Source of the DNA: Saccharothrix saharensis
GTDB lineage: Bacteria; Actinomycetota; Actinomycetes; Mycobacteriales; Pseudonocardiaceae
Direction of reading: 5' to 3'
Length of the DNA: 64,000 nucleotides
Assembly: GCF_006716745.1 (NCBI RefSeq)
Contig: NZ_VFPP01000001.1
Span: 4,402,001-4,466,000, forward strand
The position numbers and the translations under genes are program-made. Positions within the stretch are counted from its first letter, which is position 1. The number at the start of each line of letters is the position of its first letter. This document shows positions 32,958 to 41,736 of this stretch, piece after piece. The notes below the pieces were generated by a model. It did not search any database, was not told the origin of the DNA, and saw only the letters and a program-made list of their open reading frames with translations.

Positions 32958-33926
32958 GTGGCTGGTAACTCCAAGCGCCGGGGCGCCATGCGCAACCCCG
33001 GCTCCAAGAAGGGCGCGGTCGTCGGTTCCGGCGGGCAGAAGTCGAAGGGCTTGCAGGGCAAGGGCCCGACGCCCAAGGCGTCCGAGCGGCCGAACCACCC
33101 CGCGTACAAGCGCGCGAACGCCGCGGCGAAGGCCGAGCAGGTTCGCGCGCAGCGGCGCAAGGCCGCCGAGAACGGGCCGGAGACGGTGGCCGGGCGCAAC
33201 CCGGTGGTCGAGTGCCTGCGGGCGGGCATCCCGGCGACGGCGCTGTACGTGGCGCTGGGCATCGACGCGGACGACCGGGTCGCCGAGGCGGTGCAGCTGG
33301 CGGCCACCCGCGGCATCTCGGTGCTGGAGGTGCAGCGCGGCGAGCTGGACCGGATCACCGGTGGCGCCATGCACCAGGGGCTCGGCCTGCAGGTGCCGCC
33401 CTACGAGTACGCCGAGCCGCGCGAGCTGCTCAAGATCGCGAACCAGTCCGGGACGCCGCCGCTGCTGGTGGCGCTGGACGGGGTGACCGACCCGCGCAAC
33501 CTCGGCGCGGTGGTGCGGTCGGCGGCGGCGTTCGGCGCGCACGGGATCGTGCTGCCGCAGCGCCGTTCGGCGGGGATCACGGCGGTGGCGTGGCGGACCA
33601 GCGCGGGCACGGCGGCGCGGATGCCGATCGCGGTGGCCACGAACCTGACGCGCCAGCTCAAGGAGTGGGCCGAGGCCGGGCTGATGATCATCGGCCTGGA
33701 CGCGGACGGCGACGTGGACGTGGACGGGCTCGACCTGGCCACCGGCCCGCTGGTGGTCGTGGTCGGCTCGGAGGGCCGGGGTCTGTCGCGCCTGGTGAAG
33801 GAGACGTGCGACCAGACGGTGTCGATCCCGATGGCCGCGGGCGTGGAGTCGTTGAACGCCTCCGTCGCCGCGGGCGTCGTGCTGGCCGAGGTGGCCCGCC
33901 GCCGTCGCCTGGAGATCCGCGGCTGA
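32958..33926 (+). CDS. rlmB: 23S rRNA (guanosine-2'-O-)-methyltransferase, RlmB type
   Basis: The 322-residue SpoU/TrmH methyltransferase has a Lys/Arg-rich N-terminal extension (about residues 1-70), a substrate-binding domain starting [12 protein letters not shown], and the knotted SAM domain. The latter holds motif 1 [18 protein letters not shown], motif 2 [11 protein letters not shown] and motif 3 [22 protein letters not shown]. It modifies the ribosomal peptidyl-loop guanosine in E. coli. It is almost directly joined to cysS and ends at a strong terminator at 33949, closing the carD-to-rlmB run. Confidence 0.92.
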   Translation: MAGNSKRRGAMRNPGSKKGAVVGSGGQKSKGLQGKGPTPKASERPNHPAYKRANAAAKAEQVRAQRRKAAENGPETVAGRNPVVECLRAGIPATALYVALGIDADDRVAEAVQLAATRGISVLEVQRGELDRITGGAMHQGLGLQVPPYEYAEPRELLKIANQSGTPPLLVALDGVTDPRNLGAVVRSAAAFGAHGIVLPQRRSAGITAVAWRTSAGTAARMPIAVATNLTRQLKEWAEAGLMIIGLDADGDVDVDGLDLATGPLVVVVGSEGRGLSRLVKETCDQTVSIPMAAGVESLNASVAAGVVLAEVARRRRLEIRG

Positions 33927-33948
33927 CCCGCCCCCACCGATCCGCGCT

Positions 33949-33978
33949 CCGCGGGGGCCGCCGAGGAGGCCCCCGCGG
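33949..33978 (+). terminator. Hairpin terminator after rlmB
   Basis: CCGCGGGGGCC (33949-33959) pairs perfectly with GGCCCCCGCGG (33968-33978) around an 8-nt loop, 23 nt after the rlmB stop and 70 nt before the next gene. Confidence 0.8.
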
Positions 33979-34047
33979 GTGTGAGGTGGACCGGTTTGTC
34001 GGTGATCCGGTCCGCGGGCGGGTGGGCGGCGGATAAGGTTCGCGGCG

Positions 34048-35469
34048 ATGTCCTTCGCCAGCCCGCTGTTCCTCTGGTTCTTCCTGCCGGTCGTGCTCGC
34101 GACCGTCCTCGTCACGCCCAGGAACTGGCGCAACGGCGTGGTCGCCGTGGCGAGCCTGCTGTTCTACGTCTCCGGCGCGGGCGGCACGACGGTGCTGCTG
34201 CTGGTCTGCATGGTGGGCAACTACCTGGCCGGGCGGCGGCTGGAGCCGGGCGCACCGGGCGACCGCAGGCTGGTGCTGGTCGGCGCAATCGCGCTCAACC
34301 TGGCCGTGCTGGTCGTCTGGAAGTACGCCGGGTTCGCCACCAGGCAGCTGCACGACATCGCCGCCGTCGTCGGCGCGGACCTGCCGGTGGTCGAGCTCGC
34401 GCTGCCCATCGGCATCTCGTTCTACACGTTCCACCACATCTCGTACGTGGTCGACGTCTACCGCGGTGAACGGCCCGCGCTGCGCGAACCGGTCGCGTTC
34501 GTCACCTACATCGCGATGTTCCCGCAGCTCGTGGCCGGCCCGATCGTGCGGTTCCGGGAGATCGCCGACCAGCTGCCGCAGCCGCGCGTGCACCGCTGGG
34601 ACGACATCGCGGCGGGCTTCCCCCGGTTCGCGCTCGGGCTGTGCAAGAAGGTCATCATCGCCGACTCGATCGCGCCGCTGGTCGACGCCTGCTTCGCCAC
34701 CCCGGCCGACGAGATGACGACGTCCATCGCCTGGGTCGGCGCGATCGGCTACGCGCTGCAGCTCTACTTCGACTTCTCCGGCTACTCCGACATGGCGATC
34801 GGGCTCGGCCGGATGCTGGGCTTCCGGCTGCCGGAGAACTTCGCCCGGCCGTACTCGTCGGTCACCATCACCGAGTTCTGGCGCCGCTGGCACATGTCGC
34901 TGTCGCGCTGGTTCCGCGACTACGTCTACATCCCGCTCGGCGGCAACCGGGGCGGCGTGTGGCAGACCTACCGGAACCTGTCGATCGTCTTCGTGCTCAC
35001 CGGTTTCTGGCACGGCGCCAACTGGACGTTCCTGGTGTGGGGTTTGTTCCACGGCGGGCTGCTCGTGCTGGAGCGCCGTTTCGGCTGGGATTCCGCGCCG
35101 GCGACCACGCGTGCCCGAATTGCCCGGCGCGTCCTGACCATGCTGCTGGTGGTAATCGGCTGGGTGTTCTTCCGGTCCGCCGACCTCGGTACGGCGTTCA
35201 CAATCATCGGCCACCTGCTGTCGCCGGATTTCGGCGGGTTGACTGAAACGGTGGCCGCCGCGGCGACCAATCAACGCATTGTGCTGCTGGTGCTCGCGCT
35301 GGGGATTGTCGTGCTGCCGGACCACCCGGTGAGCGGGCCTTACCTGGAAGCCTCCCGGGACAAGATCGCCACCGCGGCCCGGGTCTCGTTGATGACCATC
35401 GGTGTCGGCTACGCGGCGATCCTGGTGGCGAGCGGCACGTTCAGCCCGTTCCTGTACTACCAGTTCTGA
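34048..35469 (+). CDS. MBOAT-family O-acyltransferase (AlgI-like)
   Basis: The 473-residue membrane protein has about ten to twelve helices and the AlgI-type MBOAT signatures: PIGISFYTFHHISYVVDVYRG, QLVAGPIVRF, LYFDFSGYSDMAIGLGRMLG, TITEFWRRWHMSLSRWFRDY, and the catalytic His in GFWHGANWTFLVWGLFHGG. It would pass acyl (often acetyl) groups across the membrane onto a polysaccharide or another extracellular target. The usual partner (AlgJ/AlgX-like SGNH protein or DltD-like protein) is not adjacent. The 3' third (after about 35080) has visibly more A/T at wobble positions. It is monocistronic between two terminator or spacer regions. Confidence 0.88.
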   Translation: MSFASPLFLWFFLPVVLATVLVTPRNWRNGVVAVASLLFYVSGAGGTTVLLLVCMVGNYLAGRRLEPGAPGDRRLVLVGAIALNLAVLVVWKYAGFATRQLHDIAAVVGADLPVVELALPIGISFYTFHHISYVVDVYRGERPALREPVAFVTYIAMFPQLVAGPIVRFREIADQLPQPRVHRWDDIAAGFPRFALGLCKKVIIADSIAPLVDACFATPADEMTTSIAWVGAIGYALQLYFDFSGYSDMAIGLGRMLGFRLPENFARPYSSVTITEFWRRWHMSLSRWFRDYVYIPLGGNRGGVWQTYRNLSIVFVLTGFWHGANWTFLVWGLFHGGLLVLERRFGWDSAPATTRARIARRVLTMLLVVIGWVFFRSADLGTAFTIIGHLLSPDFGGLTETVAAAATNQRIVLLVLALGIVVLPDHPVSGPYLEASRDKIATAARVSLMTIGVGYAAILVASGTFSPFLYYQF

Positions 35470-35831
35470 AGATCGATCCGCGGGTCACGTTCCACAATTG
35501 ACGCTTGACCCGGTCCGGAGGCGCGTCGGCGACCGCAGGAACGCACTGGCCCGGTCGGACCAGCCCTGCCGTGCCCAATGGGGCCCCTGGTCGACGTAGG
35601 GTAGGCGAGGATTGCTCACGCCGTGTCACCTACCGTCAACTGTCAAGAATAAGTGGCCGGTTTTTCGCCGTTGTAACTACTTTATGTAACCGACCTGCTC
35701 CGTTCGGGTACACAGTGTGGTAGGACAGAGATTGCAGATCCGGCAGCTTCTACCGTGCTAACCGAGGGAATTGTTACTTCGGGTGGGGGTAACGTGACTC
35801 ACTCATCGGGGCCGACCAACCTGGGGGAGTT
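35470..35831. other. 362-nt AT-richer intergenic region before the MFS gene
   Basis: No gene is supported. The part around 35625-35790 is clearly lower in GC than its surroundings, with runs such as gtcaagaataag, ttgtaactactttatg and gaattgttacttc, and a -10-like TAGGAC near 35722. It probably holds the MFS promoter and perhaps operators. No strong palindrome was found. Confidence 0.5.
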
Positions 35832-37055
35832 GTGACTTCCGGGGGGACCGTCCGCGCGCTCGTGGGCAACCGCGAGTTCCGCGGCATGTGGATCGGCTCG
35901 ACGGTGTCCACCGTGGGCGACCAGCTCGCGGCGGTGGCGCTCTCGCTGCTGGTGTTCGAGCGCACCCAGTCCGCCGCGTGGACCGCCCTGACGTGGTCGT
36001 TGACGCTGTTCCCGCCGCTGGTCTCCGGGCCGTTGCTCGGCTGGCTGGCGGACCGGTTCCCCCGCCGGACGGTGATGGTGTGGTGCGCGTGGCTCCAGGC
36101 CGCCCTGGTGGCGCTGATGGCCATCCCCGGCGCGCCGCTGTGGCTGATGATCGTGCTGCTGGTCGTCGTGCTGATGATCTCGTCGCCGTTCCTGGCCGCC
36201 CAGGAGGCGAGCCTGCCGCACGTGCTGCCGGACAAGCGCTACGACGACGGCGTGGCCCTGTTCGGCACGTCGGTGGACGTCGCCCAGATGGTCGGTCTCG
36301 CCGCCGCGGGCTTCCTGGTCACCAACACGAGCGCCAACATCGCGCTCGCCATCGACGCGGCCTCGTTCGTGTGGGTGGCGGTCCTGGTGCAGCTGTCGGT
36401 CAAGCACCGGCCCGCGGCCGACCCGCGCGGCACGAAGCGGGACCCCGAAGGCCCCAAGGGCGCGTTCACGCTCCTGGTGACCGAACCCCGGCTGCGCAGC
36501 CTGATGGGCATGCGCCTGCTGGCCGGCCTCGCCATGGTCCCCGAGGGACTCGCCGTGCCCCTGGCGGCGAGTCTGGACGCGGTGTGGGCCGTCGGCCTGA
36601 TCCTGGCCATCGAGCCCGCCGCCAACGTCCTCGGCGTGGCCGTGCTGTTCCGGGTGGTGCGCGATCCCGCGAAACGCGAGCGGCTGATCGGCCCGCTCGC
36701 CATACTGTCCTTGGCCCCACTGGTCATGTTCGCGCTGAACCCGAACCTGACCTGGACCATCGCACTGCTGGTGATCGCCGGGATGGCCGGCGCGTACCAC
36801 ACGCCCGCACGCTCGGCGTGGATGCGCATCCTGCCGGACGCCTACCGCGGTCGGGCGTACGGCATCGGCCGTGCCGCGCTGCGCTCGTCGCAGGGCGGCG
36901 GGATGGCGCTGGCCGGTGTCGTGGCCCACTCGATCGGCTCGGTGACCGCGACCATCGCGGGTGCAGGCGGCATCGGGCTACTGCTCGCCACCCAGGCGAC
37001 CGTAGCCTGGCGACGGGCCCGCACCCGGAACGATCCGAAGGCGGTGGCGATCTGA
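35832..37055 (+). CDS. Major facilitator superfamily transporter
   Basis: The 407-residue protein has about twelve hydrophobic helices and MFS features: WIGSTVSTVGDQLAAVALSLLVFERTQS in helix 1, and the loop 2-3 motif GWLADRFPRRTVMVWCAW, a version of GxLADRxGRR. A long cytosolic middle loop (KHRPAADPRGTKRDPEGPKG) follows. The sequence most resembles MFS efflux proteins of the EntS/macrolide type; substrate is not assignable. The GTG at 35832 follows gggggagtt. No regulator gene is adjacent. Confidence 0.85.
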   Translation: MTSGGTVRALVGNREFRGMWIGSTVSTVGDQLAAVALSLLVFERTQSAAWTALTWSLTLFPPLVSGPLLGWLADRFPRRTVMVWCAWLQAALVALMAIPGAPLWLMIVLLVVVLMISSPFLAAQEASLPHVLPDKRYDDGVALFGTSVDVAQMVGLAAAGFLVTNTSANIALAIDAASFVWVAVLVQLSVKHRPAADPRGTKRDPEGPKGAFTLLVTEPRLRSLMGMRLLAGLAMVPEGLAVPLAASLDAVWAVGLILAIEPAANVLGVAVLFRVVRDPAKRERLIGPLAILSLAPLVMFALNPNLTWTIALLVIAGMAGAYHTPARSAWMRILPDAYRGRAYGIGRAALRSSQGGGMALAGVVAHSIGSVTATIAGAGGIGLLLATQATVAWRRARTRNDPKAVAI

Positions 37056-37169
37056 AACGGACTCATCACATATCGCGATTGTCAAACATGAAGGACCCCT
37101 CGGCTGCGGCCCGCTAGCCCGCGGGCACGTACGGTGAACATTCGGTCCGGGATGGAGGGAGCGGCTCAC

Positions 37170-37283
37170 ATGTCGCGGTTGCGCATGGCGAACACCTCCT
37201 CAGTGCGCATCTCGGGCACGGACGTGCCGCTGCGAACGGCGTTCGCCACGCGGCGCCGGGCAGAGGGTAGGGGGTCGTGGTGA
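37170..37283 (+). CDS. Possible 37-residue leader peptide overlapping the GGDEF gene
   Basis: A 37-codon frame starts at ATG 37170 with a purine-rich ribosome site (ggatggaggga) about 10 nt before it. It encodes MSRLRMANTSSVRISG..., ending Arg-rich ...RRRAEGRGSW, and stops at 37281-37283. The stop lies within the start region of the GGDEF gene (GTG at 37277), a typical translational-coupling arrangement. The peptide has no signal sequence and is not recognised. It could be a real small protein, a coupling leader, or a chance frame. Confidence 0.35.
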   Translation: MSRLRMANTSSVRISGTDVPLRTAFATRRRAEGRGSW

Positions 37284-38764
37284 AGAACAGTTTGACTGAC
37301 CAGGAGGCCTCTGCGGCAGTCGGCCGGCCCTCGATTCGCAACTGGGATGTGTGGACGTTGCGACCGGCCGCCCTGGTGTACTTCTTCTTCATCGAATCGG
37401 CGGTAGCGGCTGCCGCCATTTGGCTGCTCACCGGACTCGGTTCGGTTTCCGACGCGGACTGGCAGCGGTTCGGCGCGGTGATGTTCGCCATCACCGTCCA
37501 CCTCATGATCGTTCGGCGGGCCGAGGAGTCGCGCCGCAACGAGTCCGCCGGTCCGCACATCGACCTGACGTCGGTCTGGACGTTCGCCGCCGCCATCGCC
37601 CTGCCGGGCGCGCTGGCCGTGCTCGCCACGGTCTGGATGCGCATCCTGATCCAGCCGATCGCGCGACGGCAGCCGTACCGGTTCGTGTTCAGCTCCGCGA
37701 GCATCCTCGGCGGCACCATGCTGGCGTGGGCCGTGGTGCACCTGTCCGGGACGTCGCTGCTCGCGACCGGCAGCATCCCCACCGACCTGGGCCTCGTGCT
37801 CGTGCTCATCGTGGCCGGGGTGGTCAACTGGGGCGCGCAGGGCATGAACATCGCGATCGCGTTGAAGATCGTCACGCCGCACACCCGCATCCAGGAGTTC
37901 CTGGGCTCGCGGGCGGACAACATGCTGGAGCTGAGCACGCTCGGCGCGGGCGCCATGCTCGGCATGCTGATGACCACGCACTGGGTGGGCCCGCTGCTGC
38001 TGGTGTTCCCGGTGATCCTGGTGAACGCGCTGCTCTACCACGCGGCGCAGCGGCGGGCGCACCTCGAGCGGCTGCTGCGCGAGCAGGAGCAGCTCCAGGC
38101 GCGGCTGGCCGAGGACGCGCACACCGACTACCGGACCGGGCTGCTCAACACCAACGGCCTGGCCGAGTACGCGGGCAGGCTCACCGACCGGTGCCGCCAC
38201 GACAACCAGCCGGTGACCGTGCTGGCCATCGACCTGGACCACTTCAAGCGGATCAACGACACCTGGGGGCACCCGGCGGGCAACGCCGTGCTGGCCGAGG
38301 TGGGCCGGATCCTGCGGGAGAAGCTGCGGCCGGGCGACGTGGCCGGGCGCGACGGCGGCGAGGAGTTCGTCGTGGTGCTCGCCGACACGGGCCTCGCGCA
38401 GGGCACGGCCATCGCGGAGCGGGTGCGCGAGGCGATCGGCGAGATGTCCGTGGTGACCACCGACAAGCACCGCAACACGGTGACGCTGCGCGGGCGGAAC
38501 CTGCCGCTGACGCCGGAGGGGCCGGAGGTGCGCGCCATCTCGGCGTCCATCGGCGTGGCCGTGCTGCCGGACAACGGCGACTGCCTGCAGGACGCGCAGC
38601 ACTGCGCGGACGCGGCGCTGTACGCGGCCAAGGAGAACGGGCGCAACCAGGTGCGGGTCGCCGGCGGCGAGATCCGGCTGCTGCCCGCGCCTAGGGTCGA
38701 CCAGCCGGTCGCGGACGGGGCGACCGAGCAGCAGGAAGCCGCCGGAGCCACTCGCACCGCGTAA
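37277..38764 (+). CDS. Membrane-bound diguanylate cyclase (GGDEF domain)
   Basis: The 495-residue protein has an N-terminal region of about 240 residues with six to seven hydrophobic segments, then a short coiled segment (about 255-282, HLERLLREQEQLQARLAED). A GGDEF domain follows (about 283-475) with metal Asp in IDLDHFKRINDTWGH, active site GGEEF at 360-364, and inhibitory I-site RPGD at 351-354, exactly five residues upstream. A polar insertion of about 20 residues follows (DKHRNTVTLRGRNLPLTPEG). No EAL domain is present. It should make cyclic di-GMP in response to a membrane or stress signal, with product feedback. The start may be coupled to the small frame at 37170. Confidence 0.9.
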   Translation: MVKNSLTDQEASAAVGRPSIRNWDVWTLRPAALVYFFFIESAVAAAAIWLLTGLGSVSDADWQRFGAVMFAITVHLMIVRRAEESRRNESAGPHIDLTSVWTFAAAIALPGALAVLATVWMRILIQPIARRQPYRFVFSSASILGGTMLAWAVVHLSGTSLLATGSIPTDLGLVLVLIVAGVVNWGAQGMNIAIALKIVTPHTRIQEFLGSRADNMLELSTLGAGAMLGMLMTTHWVGPLLLVFPVILVNALLYHAAQRRAHLERLLREQEQLQARLAEDAHTDYRTGLLNTNGLAEYAGRLTDRCRHDNQPVTVLAIDLDHFKRINDTWGHPAGNAVLAEVGRILREKLRPGDVAGRDGGEEFVVVLADTGLAQGTAIAERVREAIGEMSVVTTDKHRNTVTLRGRNLPLTPEGPEVRAISASIGVAVLPDNGDCLQDAQHCADAALYAAKENGRNQVRVAGGEIRLLPAPRVDQPVADGATEQQEAAGATRTA

Positions 38765-38970
38765 ACCGGGCAGGGCGCCTCCGCGGCCACGGCGCGAGGT
38801 CGCGGCACGCGCGCGACGGCCCCGGGCGCGACCGGCCGCCCTACCGCTACCGCGGTGGTCGACCAGCGTGGCCCTGCTGTCCATGGCACCTGTCGTCTCC
38901 ACGCGGCCCGTGGCCGGGCCTTCGGCACCCCTCCTGGCCATATACCCAGTTTCGGCAGGCTCTAAACGTG

Positions 38971-39804
38971 CTACTGGACCCTTTGCCGCTTGCCGCCCAC
39001 CAGGCGGCACACCAGGTAGATCAGGAAGGACACGGCGGTCACGAACACGCTGACAGGCATGCCCAGGACCAGCGACAACGCCATGCCGACCAGAGCGGAC
39101 ACCTCGGCGAACACGACGGCGAGCACGGTCGCCCGCACCGGGCTCGCGGTGATCCGCACGGCCGCCGCGCCCGGGGTGATCATCAGCGACAGGACGAGGA
39201 GCGCGCCGACGATCTGCACGCTCAACGCCGTGGCCACGCCCACCAGGACGGCGAAGACGACGGCCAGTCCGCGCACCGGGACACCGCGCGCGACGGCCAC
39301 GGCCGGGTCGACGCTGGCGAACAGCAGCGGCCGCCAGGTGAACGCCAGCACGGCCAGCACCGCGACCGACGCGCTGACCAGCAGCCACAGGTCCGTGGAA
39401 CCGATGCTGACGACCTGGCCCACGAGCAGGCCGAACTTGTTGGCCGTCCGCTCCGTGTTCAGGTGGAGGAACAGCACACCCAGCCCGAGCCCGAAGGCGA
39501 GGATCGCTCCGATCACCGAGTCGCGGTCGGAGTCGCGCCTGCTCAGCAGCCCCAGCAACAGCGCGGCGACCAGCGAGCCCACCAACGCGCCGTACCCGAC
39601 CCCGACGCCGATCAGCAGGGCCGCCGCACCACCGGTGAACGCGAGTTCGCTCGTGCCGTGCACGGCGAACGCCATCTTGCGGGTGACCACCAGCGGACCC
39701 AGCACCCCGGCGAGCAGGCCGAGGACGGCCCCGGCCACGAGCATGTCCCGCACGAAGTCGTATCGCAGCAGTTCGACGACCTGCTGCCAGGTCAGCACGT
39801 CCAC
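38971..39804 (-). CDS. Metal ABC transporter permease, ZnuB-like
   Basis: The 277-residue ABC-3 family permease has eight or so hydrophobic helices and the family blocks MAFAVHGTSELAFTGGAAALLIG and VQIVGALLVLSLMITPGAAA. It begins with a GTG 3 nt from the ATPase stop and is the last gene of a binding protein-ATPase-permease operon. ABC-3 systems import zinc or manganese; the His-rich binding protein and possible Zur site favour zinc. Downstream 38765-38970 separates it from the convergent GGDEF gene and shows nothing clear. Confidence 0.9.
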   Translation of the reverse strand: MDVLTWQQVVELLRYDFVRDMLVAGAVLGLLAGVLGPLVVTRKMAFAVHGTSELAFTGGAAALLIGVGVGYGALVGSLVAALLLGLLSRRDSDRDSVIGAILAFGLGLGVLFLHLNTERTANKFGLLVGQVVSIGSTDLWLLVSASVAVLAVLAFTWRPLLFASVDPAVAVARGVPVRGLAVVFAVLVGVATALSVQIVGALLVLSLMITPGAAAVRITASPVRATVLAVVFAEVSALVGMALSLVLGMPVSVFVTAVSFLIYLVCRLVGGKRQRVQ

Positions 39805-39806
39805 GG

Positions 39807-40619
39807 TCAGCTCTCAGCCACGACGTGGTGCGGTTCGTCCTCGCACACGTGCTGCGCCCCGACCACGTGGATCTGGTCGCGCACGCGCACCACCTCGACG
39901 TTCGTGCCGTACAACTCGCTCAGCGTGCGCGAGGTCATCACCTCGGCGGGCGTGCCGATCCTGAACCGCCCCTCGACCAGGTACAGCACCCGGTCGACCA
40001 GCGGGAGGATGGGGTTGATCTCGTGGGTCACGAACAGCACGGCCGTGCGCGCGGTCCGGCGCCGGGCGTCGATCAGGTCGCTCACCACGCGCTGGTGGTG
40101 CAGGTCGAGCGAGAGCAGCGGCTCGTCGCACAGCAGCACCTCGGGGTCGCCGACCAGTGCCTGCGCCACCCGCAACCGCTGCTGCTCGCCGCCGGACAGC
40201 AGCCCGACCGGCTCGTCCGCGTACCGGGTGGCGCCCACCGCCGCCAGCGCCGCGTCGACCCGCTCGCGGCGCGGACGGCGTCCGCGCACGCCCAAGCCCC
40301 AGTTGTGGCCGTCCAAGCCGAGGCCCACCAGGTCACGCCCGCGGAGGGTCAGCGTGTCGTCGACGGCCCGCTGCTGCGGGATGTAGCCGATGCGGCGGTT
40401 GCCCCCGGATACCCGCACGGTCCCGCCGGACAGCTTCTGGAGCCCCAGCAACACCCGGATCAGGGACGTCTTGCCGGAGCCGTTCGGGCCGAGCACCGCG
40501 ACGAACTCGCCGGGTGCGACGTCCAGGTCCAGCCCGTCCCACAGCACGCGGTCGCCGTACGCGAGCCGCGCGCCGCGGAGGGACACCGCGACCGGCGTGT
40601 CCGTGAGCTGAGCGGTCAT
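39807..40619 (-). CDS. Metal ABC transporter ATP-binding protein, ZnuC-like
   Basis: The 270-residue ATPase has Walker A GPNGSGKTS, Q-loop IPQQRAV, signature LSGGEQQRLRVAQAL, Walker B VLLCDEPLLSLDLHH and switch His in FVTHEINPI. The ATG at 40619 overlaps the stop of the binding-protein gene (ATGA) and is preferred over an upstream start that would add 15 residues inside that gene. It energises the adjacent permease for metal uptake. Confidence 0.9.
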   Translation of the reverse strand: MTAQLTDTPVAVSLRGARLAYGDRVLWDGLDLDVAPGEFVAVLGPNGSGKTSLIRVLLGLQKLSGGTVRVSGGNRRIGYIPQQRAVDDTLTLRGRDLVGLGLDGHNWGLGVRGRRPRRERVDAALAAVGATRYADEPVGLLSGGEQQRLRVAQALVGDPEVLLCDEPLLSLDLHHQRVVSDLIDARRRTARTAVLFVTHEINPILPLVDRVLYLVEGRFRIGTPAEVMTSRTLSELYGTNVEVVRVRDQIHVVGAQHVCEDEPHHVVAES

Positions 40620-41575
40620 GCGCCGAGCGCTCCCACCAGGGCGTCCACCTGCTTGGTCATCCACTCAAGGTAGCCGGTCGCGCCTTCGGGCAGCGTCTCG
40701 GTCACCTCTACGACGACGACACCCGCCGAGCGGGCGGTGTCCAGCACCTTGCCGGTGGCCGCGTTGCCGGTCTGGGCGTTGTTGACGACGGCGGCGACCT
40801 GCTTGCCCTCGACCAGGGTGAGCACCTCCGCGAGGGCCGCGGCGGGCACGTCGGTCTCGTTCTCCACCGCCTCGCCGAACGCCTCGGGCGTCGCGTCCGC
40901 CACGCCGGCGGCATCGAGCAGGTAGTGGGCAACGGCCTCGGTGGCCAGCACCTTCTTGCCCGCGCCCCGGCCCTTGACCTTGTCCTCCAGGGCCTGGACG
41001 CCGTCGGTGAACGCCTTGGCGTTGGCCTCGAAGGTCGACTTCTTGTCCGGCGCGATCGCGCCGAGGTCGACGGCGGCCTGGTCGGCGACCTTGCGAACGG
41101 TCTCGAAGTCGTACCAGACGTGCTCGTTGACGGAGTGGTCGTGCTCCTCTTCGCCCTCGGCGTGGCCGTCCGGCTCGGCGGAGGCCTCGGGCTCGTCGTG
41201 ACCGGATGCCTTGCCGGAGATCGGGAAGGCCTCGATCTTCCTGGCGGCCTCGGTCTCGGGGCCGAGCAGCTTGGCGAAGAAGTCGTCGTAGCCGCCGCCG
41301 TTGAAGATCACGAGCTTCGCGTCGCGGACCGCGGCCAGGTCCGACGGCTTGCTCTCGTAGGAGTGCGGGTCACCGGACGGGTCCGAGATGATGGCGCTGA
41401 CCTGCACCGCGTCACCGCCGACGGCCTCGACCACGCTGCCCCACACGTTGGTGGAGGCGACGACCTTGATCTTGCCGTCGCCGTTCGCGGCGGGGGTGTC
41501 CTGGGCACCGCAGGCGGTGAGGACGACGGCGGTCGCGGCGGCAACCGCGCCGAGCAACACGTTGCGGACGGTCAT
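40616..41575 (-). CDS. Zinc-type metal ABC transporter binding lipoprotein, ZnuA-like
   Basis: The 319-residue lipoprotein has signal peptide MTVRNVLLGAVAAATAVVL and lipobox VLTAC. The cluster A-1 metal-binding fold shows VVASTNVWGSVVEAVGGD, metal-site His in GDPHSYESKPSD, and later EHVWYDFETVR and a region around AVVNNAQTGN. A charged loop rich in His, Asp and Glu (about residues 115-150, with HDEPEASAEPDGHAEGEEEHDHS) is typical of zinc rather than manganese binders. It is the first gene of the three-gene operon; a possible Zur site lies upstream. Confidence 0.9.
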   Translation of the reverse strand: MTVRNVLLGAVAAATAVVLTACGAQDTPAANGDGKIKVVASTNVWGSVVEAVGGDAVQVSAIISDPSGDPHSYESKPSDLAAVRDAKLVIFNGGGYDDFFAKLLGPETEAARKIEAFPISGKASGHDEPEASAEPDGHAEGEEEHDHSVNEHVWYDFETVRKVADQAAVDLGAIAPDKKSTFEANAKAFTDGVQALEDKVKGRGAGKKVLATEAVAHYLLDAAGVADATPEAFGEAVENETDVPAAALAEVLTLVEGKQVAAVVNNAQTGNAATGKVLDTARSAGVVVVEVTETLPEGATGYLEWMTKQVDALVGALGA

Positions 41576-41608
41576 CAGAACACTCCTCGACAGGCGTACG
41601 CACAGGCA

Positions 41609-41625
41609 ATGGAAACCGTTGTCGA
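41609..41625 (-). promoter_or_regulatory. Possible Zur operator upstream of the zinc ABC operon
   Basis: TGGAAAC-C-GTTGTCG has the 7-1-7 layout of actinobacterial Zur boxes (TGAAAAC-N-GTTTTCA-like) with about three mismatches. It sits 34-50 nt upstream of the binding-protein ATG. The assignment rests on position and pattern only. Confidence 0.35.
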
Positions 41626-41684
41626 GTTCAGTTTAGAACGCTCCGCCACCGACAGGCCCACCGACCGGGTGTTTCCACACACCA

Positions 41685-41721
41685 GAGGGGCCACCTCCCG
41701 CGGCACGGGAGGTGGCCCCTC
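41685..41721 (-). terminator. Terminator after msiK
   Basis: GAGGGGCCACCTCCCG (41685-41700) pairs perfectly with 41706-41721 over 16 bp around a CGGCA loop, 16 nt beyond the msiK stop codon on the minus strand. Confidence 0.85.
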
Positions 41722-41736
41722 GGGGTACGCGGGACG

